Assembly: GCA_022835495.1 (NCBI GenBank)
Contig: BQOK01000001.1
Span: 62,001 to 126,000 of the forward strand
Length of the DNA stretch: 64,000 nucleotides
Source: Oscillospiraceae bacterium
GTDB lineage: Bacteria; Bacillota; Clostridia; Oscillospirales; Ruminococcaceae
Direction of reading: 5' to 3'
The notes beneath the pieces are model-generated. The model saw nothing but the letters and a program-made list of their open reading frames with translations, had not been told where the DNA came from and searched no databases. Below are positions 35,316-45,200 of this stretch, piece by piece; within the stretch, counting starts at the first letter, position 1; each line of letters opens with the position of its first letter. The position numbers and the translations under genes were made by a program.

Positions 35316-37025
35316 ATGAAAAAGATGTTAGCCCTGGTCATGGCAGCCTGCATGGCGCTGAGCCTGGCCGCCTGCGGCGGCAACACCAGCACGCCCACGG
35401 GCTCTACCCCCGCGGGTGATTCCACCCCGGCTTCCGGCAGCACCACCGGCGCTTCCGGCGTGACCGTGCAGATCGGACCCAACCCCGAGACCATCGACCC
35501 CGCGCTGAACAGCGCCATCGACGGCGCCAACATGCTCATCACCTTCTTTGAGCCCCTGCTCATTGTGGATGAGAACAACACCGTGCAGCCCGGCCAGGCC
35601 GAGAGCTACGATGTGAGCGAGGACGGCCTTACCTGGACCTTCCACCTGCGCGACGGCCTGAAATGGTCCGACGGCACCGACATGACCGCGGAAGACTTTG
35701 TTTACACCTTCCAGCGCGTGGCTGACGTGAACACCGCGGCCCCCTATGCCGCCACCGCCGTGGGCATGATCAAGGGCTTTGACGACGCCCAGGGCAACCC
35801 CGACGCCGAGGGCAAGCCCACCACCGAGCCGGACGCCACCAAGCTGGCTGTTTCCGCCCCGGACGCCAAGACCTTTGTGGTGGAGCTGTCTTATCCCTGC
35901 ACCTACTTTGACAAGCTGGCTGCGTTCGCCACCCTGAGCCCCGTGCAGAAGGCCACCGTGGACGCCAACGGCGACAGCTGGGCCACCGCCCCTGAGAGCT
36001 ATGTGTGCAACGGCCCCTACATGATCGACGAGTGGACCGTGGGCGAAAAGATCGTTGCCAAGAAGAACCCCAACTACAAGGGCGGCTGGGATACCAGCAA
36101 GATCGTGTCTGATACCATCACCTTCCTGCTGATCGAGGACTCCACCGCTTCCTACACCGCTTACCAGAGCGGCCAGGCCCAGCTGGTGAAGGACGTTCCC
36201 ACCGAGGAGATCCCCAGCCTGACCAAGGTTGAAGATGGCGGCGACTTCTATGTGGATCCCATCATGGGCACCTACTACCTGAGCATGCAGACCCAGAAAG
36301 AGCCCTTCAACGACGCGAACGTGCGCAAGGCCCTGAGCCTGGCGATCGACCGTGATTTTGTGGCCAATACCCTGATGCAGGGCACCTACAGCCCCGCTTA
36401 CACCCTGACCGGCCCCGGCATCACCGACGCCGACGGCAAGAGCGCCTACATGGATAAGTCCAACACCGAGTACCTGCCCGCCGACTACGAGACCTCCAAG
36501 AAGATGGCCCAGGAGGCTTTGGCCGCGGCCGGCTACCCGAACGGCGAGGGCTTCCCCGCCATCACCTACTCCACCAACGACGCCGGTTACCACAAGGTGG
36601 TCGCCGAATACCTGCAGCAGTGCTACCAGGAAGTTCTGGGCATCACCCTGAACGTGGAAGTGGTTGAGTGGGGCTCCTTTACCCCGCTGCGCCGCGCCGG
36701 CGATTACGAGATGAGCCGCAACGGCTGGGTCTTTGACTACAACGACCCCTCCAGCATGCTGGAGCTGTTCATGACCGGCAACGGCAACAACGACGGCAAA
36801 TACTCCAACGCCACCTATGACCAGCTGATGAAGGACACCCAGATCGCCGATGTGGAGAAGCGCTTTGAGAACCTGCACAAGGCCGAGGACGCCGCCATGG
36901 CCGATTACGCCATGATCCCGGTGGCCTACTACAACGACTTCTGGCTGCAGAGCCCCACCCTGAAGGGCAGCTGGCACAGCCCCTACGGCTACTGGTACCT
37001 GCAGTACGCCTACGTTGAGGGCTAA
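35316..37025 (+). CDS. oppA: Oligopeptide-binding lipoprotein OppA
   Basis: A 569-residue lipoprotein: signal peptide with lipobox LSLAAC (acylated C20), a Thr/Ser/Pro-rich linker, then a family 5 solute-binding fold with the standard opening NPETIDPALNSAIDGANM and LRDGLKWSDGTDMTAEDFVYTFQR split over residues 105-130. It binds peptides outside the membrane for OppBCDF. ATG at 35316 follows TTAGGAGGACGC. It has its own regulated promoter, fitting the need for more binding protein than permease. Confidence 0.95.
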   Translation: MKKMLALVMAACMALSLAACGGNTSTPTGSTPAGDSTPASGSTTGASGVTVQIGPNPETIDPALNSAIDGANMLITFFEPLLIVDENNTVQPGQAESYDVSEDGLTWTFHLRDGLKWSDGTDMTAEDFVYTFQRVADVNTAAPYAATAVGMIKGFDDAQGNPDAEGKPTTEPDATKLAVSAPDAKTFVVELSYPCTYFDKLAAFATLSPVQKATVDANGDSWATAPESYVCNGPYMIDEWTVGEKIVAKKNPNYKGGWDTSKIVSDTITFLLIEDSTASYTAYQSGQAQLVKDVPTEEIPSLTKVEDGGDFYVDPIMGTYYLSMQTQKEPFNDANVRKALSLAIDRDFVANTLMQGTYSPAYTLTGPGITDADGKSAYMDKSNTEYLPADYETSKKMAQEALAAAGYPNGEGFPAITYSTNDAGYHKVVAEYLQQCYQEVLGITLNVEVVEWGSFTPLRRAGDYEMSRNGWVFDYNDPSSMLELFMTGNGNNDGKYSNATYDQLMKDTQIADVEKRFENLHKAEDAAMADYAMIPVAYYNDFWLQSPTLKGSWHSPYGYWYLQYAYVEG

Positions 37026-37058
37026 ACAGCCGCTTCGGAGCGCATAAAAACGCACAAA

Positions 37059-37092
37059 AGCCCCCGCCGCAATTTCTGCGGCGGGGGCTCTT
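37059..37092 (+). terminator. Terminator after oppA
   Basis: AGCCCCCGCCGC pairs with GCGGCGGGGGCT around AATTTCT; CTTTG follows. Confidence 0.8.
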
Positions 37093-37235
37093 TGCACCCT
37101 TGCCAAGGGGAAAAGCGCAGGGGCATTTTGAGAAAAACAGCCGCAGCGGGATTTGCACGGCAAACGGCGCGCCCGAAGCTGAGGCGGCAGGCGGATTTGG
37201 ACAAAAAATCTGCCCGGCAATTTGCGGAAAAGGAC

Positions 37236-37264
37236 TTGTGCAAAATTTGCTCCGCTACTATAAT
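37236..37264 (+). promoter_or_regulatory. Promoter of ilvE
   Basis: TTGTGC (37236-37241), 17-base spacer, perfect TATAAT (37259-37264), about 57 bases before the start codon. The remaining part of 37093-37235 shows nothing recognisable. Confidence 0.75.
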
Positions 37265-37320
37265 AAAGGAAAAGCTGTGCGCGGGCTGCAGCGCCCGCCG
37301 CTGAAAAGAGGGAAAGCAAA

Positions 37321-38388
37321 ATGCTGGAAATCAAGATTGAAAAGAACAGGCAGCCCAAAGAAAAGCCCACCGACGAAACGCGGCTCGGTTTTGGAAAGCT
37401 GTTTACCGACCACATGTTTTTAATGGATTATGCCGAGGGCCAGGGCTGGCACGACCCGCGCATCCTGCCCTATGGGCCCCTGGCCATGGACCCGGCCACC
37501 ACGGTGTTCCACTATGCCCAGGAGGTGTTCGAGGGCATGAAGGCCTATCGCACCGCCGAGGGGGAAATTCAGCTGTTCCGCCCCGAATGCAACGGCCAGC
37601 GCATGGTGGACACCTGCGACCGCATGTGCATCCCCGCCATCCCGGTGGAGGACTACGTGCAGGCGGTGGCGGCCCTTGTGGACCTGGAGCGGGATTGGGT
37701 GCCCCACGCGGACGGCGCCAGCCTGTACATCCGGCCGTTCATCATCGGCACCGACGTGGGGCTGGGGGTGCACGCCTCCAAGAGCTATAAATTCATCATC
37801 ATCTGCTCCCCCTCGGGCGCGTACTATGCCGAGGGGATCAACCCGGTGCGCATTTATGTGGAGGACGAGTACATCCGCGCCGCGCCCGGCCTGACCGGCT
37901 TCTGCAAGTGCGGCGGAAACTACGCGGCCTCTATCAAGGCGGGCGCGCTGGCCGAGGAAAAGGGCTTTGCCCAGGTGCTGTGGCTGGACGGCGTGGAGAA
38001 GAAGTACGTGGAAGAAGTGGGCAGCATGAACATCATGTTCAAGATCGGCGGCAAGGTTTACACCGCCGCCTGCACCGGCACCGTGCTGCCCGGCGTGACC
38101 CGCCGCAGCTGCATTGAGCTGTGCAGGGACTGGGGCTATGAGGTGGTGGAGGGCCCGCTGGCCATTGACGACGTGATGGCCGCGGCCCGCGACGGAAGCC
38201 TGGAAGAGGTGTTCGGCACCGGCACCGCGGCGGTGATCAGCCCGGTGGGCGAGCTGGTGTGGAAGGACGAACAGGCCGTGATCGGCGGGGGAAAGATCGG
38301 CCCCCTGACCCAGAAGCTGTACGACACCCTGACCGGCATCCAGTGGGGCAAGCTGCCCGATGAGAAGGGCTGGACCTGCAGGGTATAA
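37321..38388 (+). CDS. ilvE: Branched-chain amino acid aminotransferase
   Basis: A 355-residue class IV PLP aminotransferase of the longer, BCAT-type subfamily. K196 in FCKCGGNYAAS is the likely PLP-binding lysine; YAQEVFEGMKAY and RPFIIGTDVGLG are family segments, and EVFGTGTAAVISPV near the C-terminus binds the cofactor phosphate. It interconverts leucine, isoleucine and valine with their 2-keto acids. ATG at 37321 follows AGAGGGAAAGC. It stands alone with its own promoter after the peptide transporter, consistent with amino-acid metabolism. Confidence 0.93.
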   Translation: MLEIKIEKNRQPKEKPTDETRLGFGKLFTDHMFLMDYAEGQGWHDPRILPYGPLAMDPATTVFHYAQEVFEGMKAYRTAEGEIQLFRPECNGQRMVDTCDRMCIPAIPVEDYVQAVAALVDLERDWVPHADGASLYIRPFIIGTDVGLGVHASKSYKFIIICSPSGAYYAEGINPVRIYVEDEYIRAAPGLTGFCKCGGNYAASIKAGALAEEKGFAQVLWLDGVEKKYVEEVGSMNIMFKIGGKVYTAACTGTVLPGVTRRSCIELCRDWGYEVVEGPLAIDDVMAAARDGSLEEVFGTGTAAVISPVGELVWKDEQAVIGGGKIGPLTQKLYDTLTGIQWGKLPDEKGWTCRV

Positions 38389-38430
38389 CAAAACGACCGG
38401 CGCTGGCCGCACGAAAAAGGAGGACGACCC

Positions 38431-38910
38431 ATGGCAAAACTGAAAAACGGGGGCTTTGCAGTGAGCGTGGAGGAGGAAGAGCTGCTGTGGCAGGACCGCA
38501 AGCGCATTCTGGGGCTGCCCATCAGCTTTACCCGCTACAGGCTCACCGCCGCGAAGCTGCTGATCAACGTGGGGCTTTTAAACCTGCGGGAGGAGGAGAT
38601 CCGCCTGTACCGGGTGCGTGACCTGCGCCTGACCCAAACGCTGGCCGACCGCCTGTTCGGTGTGGGGACCATCTGTGTGGAGAGTGCGGACGCCTCCATG
38701 CCGCACGTGCACCTGAAGCATGTGAAGAACCCCCGCAAGGTCAAGGAGGTGCTCTCGGCCGGTGTGGAGGAGAGCCGCCGCCGCAACGGCATCCGCGCCA
38801 CCGAGATCGTGAGCGGGCCCATGGGCCACGAGGACGGCGAAGTGCCCGCAGGGGACGGGGGGCTGTTCCCGGACGCGGACCAGAATGGGGTGGACGACCG
38901 GCTGGAATGA
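38431..38910 (+). CDS. Bacterial PH-domain protein with acidic calcium-site-like tail
   Basis: A 159-residue soluble protein. Residues 10-110 fit a short bacterial PH (bPH/YdbS-like) beta-barrel with alternating strands (LPISFTRYRLTAAKLLIN; IRLYRVRDLRL; TICVESAD). The C-terminus (138-159) ends in DADQNGVDD, resembling a calcium-binding loop of the EF-hand or thrombospondin type. Function unknown. AAGGAGGACG precedes ATG 38431. A terminator follows. Confidence 0.65.
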   Translation: MAKLKNGGFAVSVEEEELLWQDRKRILGLPISFTRYRLTAAKLLINVGLLNLREEEIRLYRVRDLRLTQTLADRLFGVGTICVESADASMPHVHLKHVKNPRKVKEVLSAGVEESRRRNGIRATEIVSGPMGHEDGEVPAGDGGLFPDADQNGVDDRLE

Positions 38911-38934
38911 ACCCCGGCCGCACAGAAAACAAAA

Positions 38935-38976
38935 AGCCGGGCTGCACAGCGGAGCGTTCCGCCTTGCAGCCCGGCC
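38935..38976. terminator. Terminator between convergent PH-domain and amidase genes
   Basis: AGCCGGGCTGCA…TGCAGCCCGGC with an inner AGCGGA/TCCGCC stem and TTTTT after it on the plus strand, AAAAA before it. Confidence 0.8.
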
Positions 38977-39004
38977 TGATTTTTATGGGGCGAAGAACAA
39001 GAGA

Positions 39005-41197
39005 TCAGCCCGGCAGGGTGTTCAGAACCGCCTGGGCGATGGCCGCGCCCTCGGCCCAAAGGGCCTGGGGGTCGGCGCAGGACTCGTATTCCTGCGGGCT
39101 GCTGACAAAGCCTGTTTCCAGCAGCACCGCGGGGCAGATGTTGGAGCGGGTCACATAAAAATAATTGTAGAACACGCCCCGGGCTTCGCGGCCGGTGGCG
39201 GCAGTGACCCCGGCCACCAGGTTTTCCGCCAGGGATTTGCCCTCGGTGTAGAACCAGTAGCACTCGGTGCCCATGAGGCCGGTGGCGTCCTTGTTCAGGG
39301 CGGTGCTGTTGTGGTGGACCGCGATGAAAAAGTCCGGCTTTGCCGCGTTGAGCATTTCGACCCGCTCGCCCAGCTCGTAGAATACGTCGGTATCACGGGT
39401 CATGAGCACGGTGGCGCCCAGCTGTTCCAGCCGGTAGCGGGCCGCGAGCGAGGCCGCGAGGTTCAAGTCCTTTTCCTGGGGAAAGTCCGGGTCCGGGCTG
39501 CCCACCGCGCCCATGTCTGTGTCGCCATGGCCGGGGTCCAGCATGACCGTGACGCCGGAGAGGGGCTTTGCCGGGTCGGCGCTGCGGAGGGGCTGATGCT
39601 TCAGAGCAATGCGGGTGGTGCCGTCGTCGAGATAATCCACATGGTAGCCCCAAAGGGGGTCCACCTCGTTGAAGGTGAAGGTGAGGGCAAAGCCGTGCTC
39701 CCCCAGCTCGCTGGTTACGGTGGCGCCGCCGAAGCCGAAGTCGGCAGGCAGCTGGCCGTTCAGCGAGGCCGAATAGAAGTTGAGGGTGAGAACATTCCCC
39801 TCCCAGGTGTGGGTATACAGGGGGGTGCCGCTGCCCGTAAAGGTGAGGTATTCCACATTGCCCTCGGCAGAGTGGGAGGCGCCGGTGAATGCGGCGTCCG
39901 GCGTGCCGGGGGGCAGCAGCTCGCAGTCTTTGGCCAGGATATAAGAGCCGTTCTGGAGCTGGTAGGCATAGGTGTTTTTATTGCTGCGGGTAAAGGCGAC
40001 GCTGTTTGCCACCTCGGCCACGGCGCCCTTGTAGGCGGTCATGGCGATGGAATCGTCGTTGTTATACTGGCTGAGCTGGCTGGCCAGGGTGGCGGTGACC
40101 CGCAGCTTCTGGCCCCACTGGGCGGGCACGCTGCCGTCCGGCCGGGCAGCGCCGGCACCCCCGCCGCCTGCACCCTTGCGCACCGTGATGGTGACGGTCT
40201 GGCCGCCCTGCACGGCAGAGTAGTTGTTTTCGCCCGCTTCCAGCGGCAGGGTGACGCCCCACACGCCCTTGGCGCCCTGGTAGGTGACGGCCTGGCCGTT
40301 CACGGTGACCGGCTGGGACGGGTCGGAGGTGCCGATCAGAAAGATCTCGTCGCCATAGGCGAGGACCGAGGGATCGGGCGAAACGATGGCAAGGGTCTGC
40401 GGGATCTGCTTTTCCAGCAGGGCGGGCAGCTCGCCGCCGCCCACGTAGCTGAGCAGCACGGCGGCGTTCGAGCCGCCGGCCACCAGGTCCGCCAGGTCGC
40501 CCAGGATCAGCCCGCGCCCGGGGTTGAGTTGGTAAGCGGCGGCCAGCACGCCGGGGTCGGCGTCCAGCCGCAGAAGGTCCGGCGCGTCGGAATAGGCGGT
40601 ATAGGTGCGCACGCCCAGGCTGCCGCCGGTGGTCTGGCTATAGACGGTGAGCTTGTAGTGTTTGGCGGCGTCGGTGAGCCAGAGGGGCAGCTCGCCCTCG
40701 TCTGGAATGGGGTTGCCCGCGCTGTCGGTGGCGAGAAGCGCCACCTGCATACCGCGGGATTTTGCTTCCTGAAGGAGCAGCTTGAGGGGGTCGAACCGGT
40801 TCAGAAAGCGGTCATTTTCCTGAACGGCGGCCGCCAGCGGCGGGGCCGCCTCGTCTTTTGTGGAGGAGCGGAACAGGGCGGCGGCCGCGCCGGTGCCCTC
40901 GCGCACCCGGCCGGTGAGCAGCACCGTGTTGGCCCCCTGGGCCGCCGCTTCGTCCAACGTGCTGGCAAGGTAGGCCTCCTGGGCGGCGCGGTCCTGCCCG
41001 GCGGCAAAATAGCTGCTCCAGCTGGCCGAGAGCTCCACCGCCCGCACGTTTTCCAAGCGGCGCATATCCGGCCCCGCGGCGCCGGTCACGCTTTTTACCA
41101 GCAGCACCGCCAGCCATACCAGCAGCCCCAGGGCCGCCAGTGCAAGCAGGCACACGGCGGCCGCCAGCGCGCGGCGGGTCTTGCGTTTGGTTTTCAT
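39005..41197 (-). CDS. Membrane-anchored N-acetylmuramoyl-L-alanine amidase (Amidase_3)
   Basis: A 730-residue protein: short basic N-terminus, one membrane segment (about 11-33), a long extracellular region of about 490 residues that includes a TIM-barrel-like part and Gly/Ala linker near 340, and a C-terminal Amidase_3 domain (about 540-730). Its zinc ligands are in DPGHGDTDMG, the QEKDLNL Glu and VHHNS, and the catalytic Glu is in LLETGF. It cleaves the lactyl-peptide bond of peptidoglycan. ATG at 41197 is used because AAAGGGGGAGAG precedes it. The N-terminal region is unusual and not recognised. Confidence 0.9.
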   Translation of the reverse strand: MKTKRKTRRALAAAVCLLALAALGLLVWLAVLLVKSVTGAAGPDMRRLENVRAVELSASWSSYFAAGQDRAAQEAYLASTLDEAAAQGANTVLLTGRVREGTGAAAALFRSSTKDEAAPPLAAAVQENDRFLNRFDPLKLLLQEAKSRGMQVALLATDSAGNPIPDEGELPLWLTDAAKHYKLTVYSQTTGGSLGVRTYTAYSDAPDLLRLDADPGVLAAAYQLNPGRGLILGDLADLVAGGSNAAVLLSYVGGGELPALLEKQIPQTLAIVSPDPSVLAYGDEIFLIGTSDPSQPVTVNGQAVTYQGAKGVWGVTLPLEAGENNYSAVQGGQTVTITVRKGAGGGGAGAARPDGSVPAQWGQKLRVTATLASQLSQYNNDDSIAMTAYKGAVAEVANSVAFTRSNKNTYAYQLQNGSYILAKDCELLPPGTPDAAFTGASHSAEGNVEYLTFTGSGTPLYTHTWEGNVLTLNFYSASLNGQLPADFGFGGATVTSELGEHGFALTFTFNEVDPLWGYHVDYLDDGTTRIALKHQPLRSADPAKPLSGVTVMLDPGHGDTDMGAVGSPDPDFPQEKDLNLAASLAARYRLEQLGATVLMTRDTDVFYELGERVEMLNAAKPDFFIAVHHNSTALNKDATGLMGTECYWFYTEGKSLAENLVAGVTAATGREARGVFYNYFYVTRSNICPAVLLETGFVSSPQEYESCADPQALWAEGAAIAQAVLNTLPG

Positions 41198-41239
41198 GGT
41201 TCTCTCCCCCTTTGTAGTGCGTGGCTTGTCGAACCTGGT

Positions 41240-41252
41240 TCCATTATAGCAT
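41240..41252 (-). promoter_or_regulatory. Extended -10 promoter for the amidase gene
   Basis: On the minus strand TGC-TATAAT (plus ATTATAGCA, 41243-41251) with no good -35. Confidence 0.5.
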
Positions 41253-41336
41253 AAATGCGGCAAATCGGGTATGAAAGTTCTGTTAAGCCCAGGTTCCATT
41301 ATATGGCCATGCCCGCTGTTTTTTGACCTTGGGATA

Positions 41337-41345
41337 TGGTATACT
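41337..41345 (+). promoter_or_regulatory. Extended -10 promoter for the MYG1-family gene
   Basis: TGG-TATACT at 41337-41345, about 50 bases before the start codon; TTGACC at 41323 is too close to serve as its -35. Confidence 0.5.
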
Positions 41346-41397
41346 TAAAAAACCGGGGCACACGCGCGGCCCCGGAAAGAGAGGGGCGTTTTTGCAG

Positions 41398-42216
41398 ATG
41401 AAAGTACCAGCCAAAGGCTTTACCCACGGAGGGAAATTCCATGCGGACGACGTGTTCGCCACGGCGCTGCTGCGCATTCTTCGGCCAGATTTTGCCGTGA
41501 CCCGGGGCTTTGAGGTGCCGGAGGGGTTTGAGGGCATTGTGTACGACATCGGCGACGGCATGTTCGACCACCATTCCGCCGACCGGGCCCTGCGCCCGGG
41601 TGGGGTGCCCTATGCGGCCTTTGGCCTTTTGTGGAAGGTGTTCGGCGCGCAGCTGGTGGGCGAAAACCAGGCGCGCCTGCTGGACGAAAATTTTGTGCAG
41701 CCGCTGGACCTGAACGACAACACCGGCGCGGACTGCCTTTTGGCGGACGCCATCGGCGGGTTTAACCCCCTTTGGGATTCGCACGACGACCCGGACGCCT
41801 GTTTTGCAAGGGCGGTGGATTTTGCGCAGGTGATTTTGCAGAACAACCTGGACGCGGCCAACGCGGTGAACCGGGCCGACGCCCTGGTGCAGAAGGCGTA
41901 TCAGAACATGCGGGACGGCATTGTGGTGCTGCCCTGCTACGCCCCGTGGAAAAACGCGTTGTACCGCTCGGACGCGCTGTTTGTGGTGTACCCCAGCCAG
42001 CGGGGCGGCTGGGCGGCCCAGTGCGTGAACGACCGGCTCACAAAGCGGCCCAAACGCCCGTTCCCCCAGGGCTGGGCCGGGCAGCCCGCCGAAGTGCTGG
42101 CAAAAAGGAGCGGCCTTGCGGGCCTGCGCTTTTGCCACGCCAGCCGCTTTTTGATCACCGCCGACACCAAGGAAACCGCCCTGGCCGCCTGCCGCCAGGT
42201 GCTGGGTTTGCAATAA
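41398..42216 (+). CDS. MYG1-family (DHH-like) exonuclease/hydrolase
   Basis: A 272-residue protein with the MYG1 hallmarks THGGKFHADDVFATALL (metal ligands H and DD, about residues 9-25) and YDIGDGMFDHHSADRALR (DHH motif, about 58-75), plus the later GVPYAAFGLLWK and VNRADALVQKAY segments. Eukaryotic MYG1 is a 3'-5' RNA exonuclease; bacterial members are uncharacterised. ATG at 41398 follows AGAGAGGGGCG; an in-frame TTG six bases earlier is possible. No obvious functional link to neighbours. Confidence 0.85.
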   Translation: MKVPAKGFTHGGKFHADDVFATALLRILRPDFAVTRGFEVPEGFEGIVYDIGDGMFDHHSADRALRPGGVPYAAFGLLWKVFGAQLVGENQARLLDENFVQPLDLNDNTGADCLLADAIGGFNPLWDSHDDPDACFARAVDFAQVILQNNLDAANAVNRADALVQKAYQNMRDGIVVLPCYAPWKNALYRSDALFVVYPSQRGGWAAQCVNDRLTKRPKRPFPQGWAGQPAEVLAKRSGLAGLRFCHASRFLITADTKETALAACRQVLGLQ

Positions 42217-42283
42217 ACGGCGGCGCAAACTCGTTTTGAAAAACAAAGGCGCAAAAGCGCCGATCAGGAAGGAAGAGAAACAC

Positions 42284-45200
42284 ATGGACATCTGGAAGGT
42301 ACTGGGCATCCTGCCGACCCGAGACAAGAACGCCATCAAGGCGGCTTACCATGAGCAGCTCACCCAGGTGCACCCCGAGGAAAAGCCCGAAGAGTTCAAA
42401 GCGCTGCGCGCCGCCTATGAGCAGGCGCTGCAGGAGGCCGAGGCCGCCAGCGCCCGGCAGGAGCCCCAGAAGGACGAGAGCCCCCTGGGCCTTTGGGCCG
42501 CCCGGGCGCAGGGCCTGTACGACGATTTTGCCCGCCGCATCGACCCGCAGCAATGGCAGGAGCTGTGCCAGGATGAGGTGTGCTTTTCGCTGGCAAGCCG
42601 CGCCGCCGCCCGCGACAAGCTGCTGCACATTTTTATGGAGGACTACTACCTGCCCCACCTGGTGTGGCAGGAGCTGGACGCCTTTTTCGGGATTCTGAAC
42701 GATCTGGAGGAGCTGAAGGAGCAATACCCGCCCGCCTTTATTGAGCGGGTGGTGGAGCCGGGCATCCGATACGACGATTATGTGCGCTACGAGTGGTTCA
42801 GCGAGTGCCATGACCGCACGCCGGACGAATACCTGCACAAGTACTTCAAGGCGGAGGAGCTGATCCGCAGCGGCGACGAGGCCGAGGCCGCCGGGGCGCT
42901 GGCGGCGCTGCGGGAGCTGCCGGTGACCCACCCGTTCACCGAATTGCTGCAAAGCCGCCTTTTGCTGCGGCAGGAAAAGTATGAACAGGCCCGGGAGCTG
43001 GCCGAGGCGACCCTGGCCCTTCACCCGGAGAGCGGGTACCTGCTGCTGATCGCCGCCGATGCGGCCCGCCTGGCGGGCCAGGTGAACCGGGCGCTGGAAT
43101 TGTATGACCAGCTGCTGGCGGCAGAGCCCAAGCACAACGGGGCGATCTATGGCCGGGCGCAGGCCCTGGCGCTGCTGGGCCGCTGGGAGGACGCGACCGA
43201 CGCGTACGACAAGCTGATCGCCCAGTTCCCCAGCGACCGCAACCTGCGGGACCGCCAGCGCCAGGTGTACGCCGACTGGGCCGCCCAGCTGGAAAACACC
43301 ATGGAGGCGGACCCCGAAAACCGGAAAGCGCGCATGGATCTGGCCTGGTGCTGCCTGGAGCTGGAGCAATTCCAGAAGGGCTTGCAGGTGCTGGACGGCT
43401 TTGACCCCCGGGATTTGACCGAGCGGTACGAGTACGAGAGCACCTGCGGCAACCTGTGCCTAGCGCTGGAGCAGAACGAACGGGCGCTGGAACACGCCCG
43501 CGGCTGGGAACAGGCCATGCGGGACATCCCAGAGGACACCGAGGATGAAAAGCTGCGGGAAAAGAAGGGGCGCATCAGCCGCAGCTTTGAGATGCAGGCC
43601 GCGGCGCTGGCCGGCCTGCAGCGGCTGGACGAGGCGCTGGAACGCCTAGAAGAAGCCAAGGCGCTGGACCCCACGCAGCCCCGGATCTGGCGCAACCAGT
43701 GCCAGTGGCTGCTGGCGGCCAAACGGTTCGAGGCGGTGTACGAGCCCGCGCAAAAGCTGTGCGAGCTGCTGCCCGGCGACGCCATCGGCTGGTATTACTT
43801 AGGCCTGGCCCAGTTTGAGAACCTGGACTACCGCGAGTCGTACGACAGTTTTTGCCAGGCGCTGGAGCGGGACGGCTCCACCCTGGACTTTTACCTTTAC
43901 AAGATCCGGGTGCTGCTGATCTACAAAAAGTGGGACGACGCCAAGGAGCAGCTGAACTACCTGGCGGAACACGGCGTGAACTGCGACGCCACCACCTTTT
44001 TGCGGGCAAGGCTGGACCAGCTTTGCGGGGGCAAGGAAAAAGAGGCCGACGCCTACGCGGTCTTCCAGGCGCTGCTCACAAAGCCGGATCTGGACCTTTA
44101 TTTCAAGGAGCAGCTGTATTTTGCCGCCAGCTTTGACGACACCCTCACCCGGGCCCAGCAGCTGGAGCTGGCGGAAAAGGGCCTTGCCTGGCGCCCCCAC
44201 GATTTTGACCTGCAGGGCCGCGCCGTGTGGCTTTACAACGAGCTGGAGCAGTTCGACAAGGCCATTGAGCTGGCGGAGCGCAGCCTGAAGGCATACCCCG
44301 GCGTGGTGAACCAGATTTACCGGCTGGCTTACGCCTATTATAAAACCCGGCAATACGCCAAGGCCGCGCCGCTGTATGAGCAGAACGCAGCCACCCAGGA
44401 GGATCAGGAGGACTGGTACCTGGCGGGCCGGTACTATTACTACGCAAATCAGCCCGAAAAGGCAAAGGAATGCCTGGAAAAGGCGGCCCGGATGGACGAA
44501 AAGGACGCCTATACCCTGCGCTTTTTGTCGCTGCTGGCGCGGGACGCGGGCGACGGGGACCAAGCGGTGCTGTATGCCCGGCAGGCGGTGAACGCCGAGC
44601 AGGAAAAGGAGCGGGTGCGCTGGCATTGGCAGCACCTGGCCACCCTGCTGGACCACCTGAACCGCACGGCGGAGGCCTGCGAGGCCTGGATGCAGGTGGC
44701 GGCGCTGACCGGCGAGCTTGGGAAATACTGCAGCGCGGACGCGGTGTGGGAAAAGACCCAGCAATGGGACAAGGCGTTTTCCGCCCGGCACGACTATTTT
44801 TCCGACAGTGCCCACCAGGAGCCCAAGGACCGGGACGGCTACTGGGTGGAGCAGGCGTGGCTGCGGCTGCGCCAGGGCGATGTGGAGGGCATGGGCCAGG
44901 CGCTGCGCAAGCTGCCCAAGCGCAACCAGGCCGAGGAGTATTACCAGGTTATGGCCTGTTACTGCCTTGCCCTGGGCGACAACAAGAAGGCGTTTAAATG
45001 GTGGCAGCGCATCGAGTCTGCCAGCGTGCGCCAGCAGGGCATTTACCGGATGATGCTGCACGATCTGGGCCGCACGGGTGAATTGAGCGAGGTGAACGAG
45101 GCCTACGCGCGCCGCCGCGGGCAGGACGACGGCGGCGAGATGCCGCTGGCGCTTTCGAGCCAGGCGTCGGCCGCGGCCTTTGGCCGCCAGCCGGAAAAGG

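Noticed and set aside
41323-41345. TTGACC/TATACT as a standard promoter for the MYG1-family gene
   Set aside because: The spacer is only 11 bases; an extended -10 promoter is a better reading.
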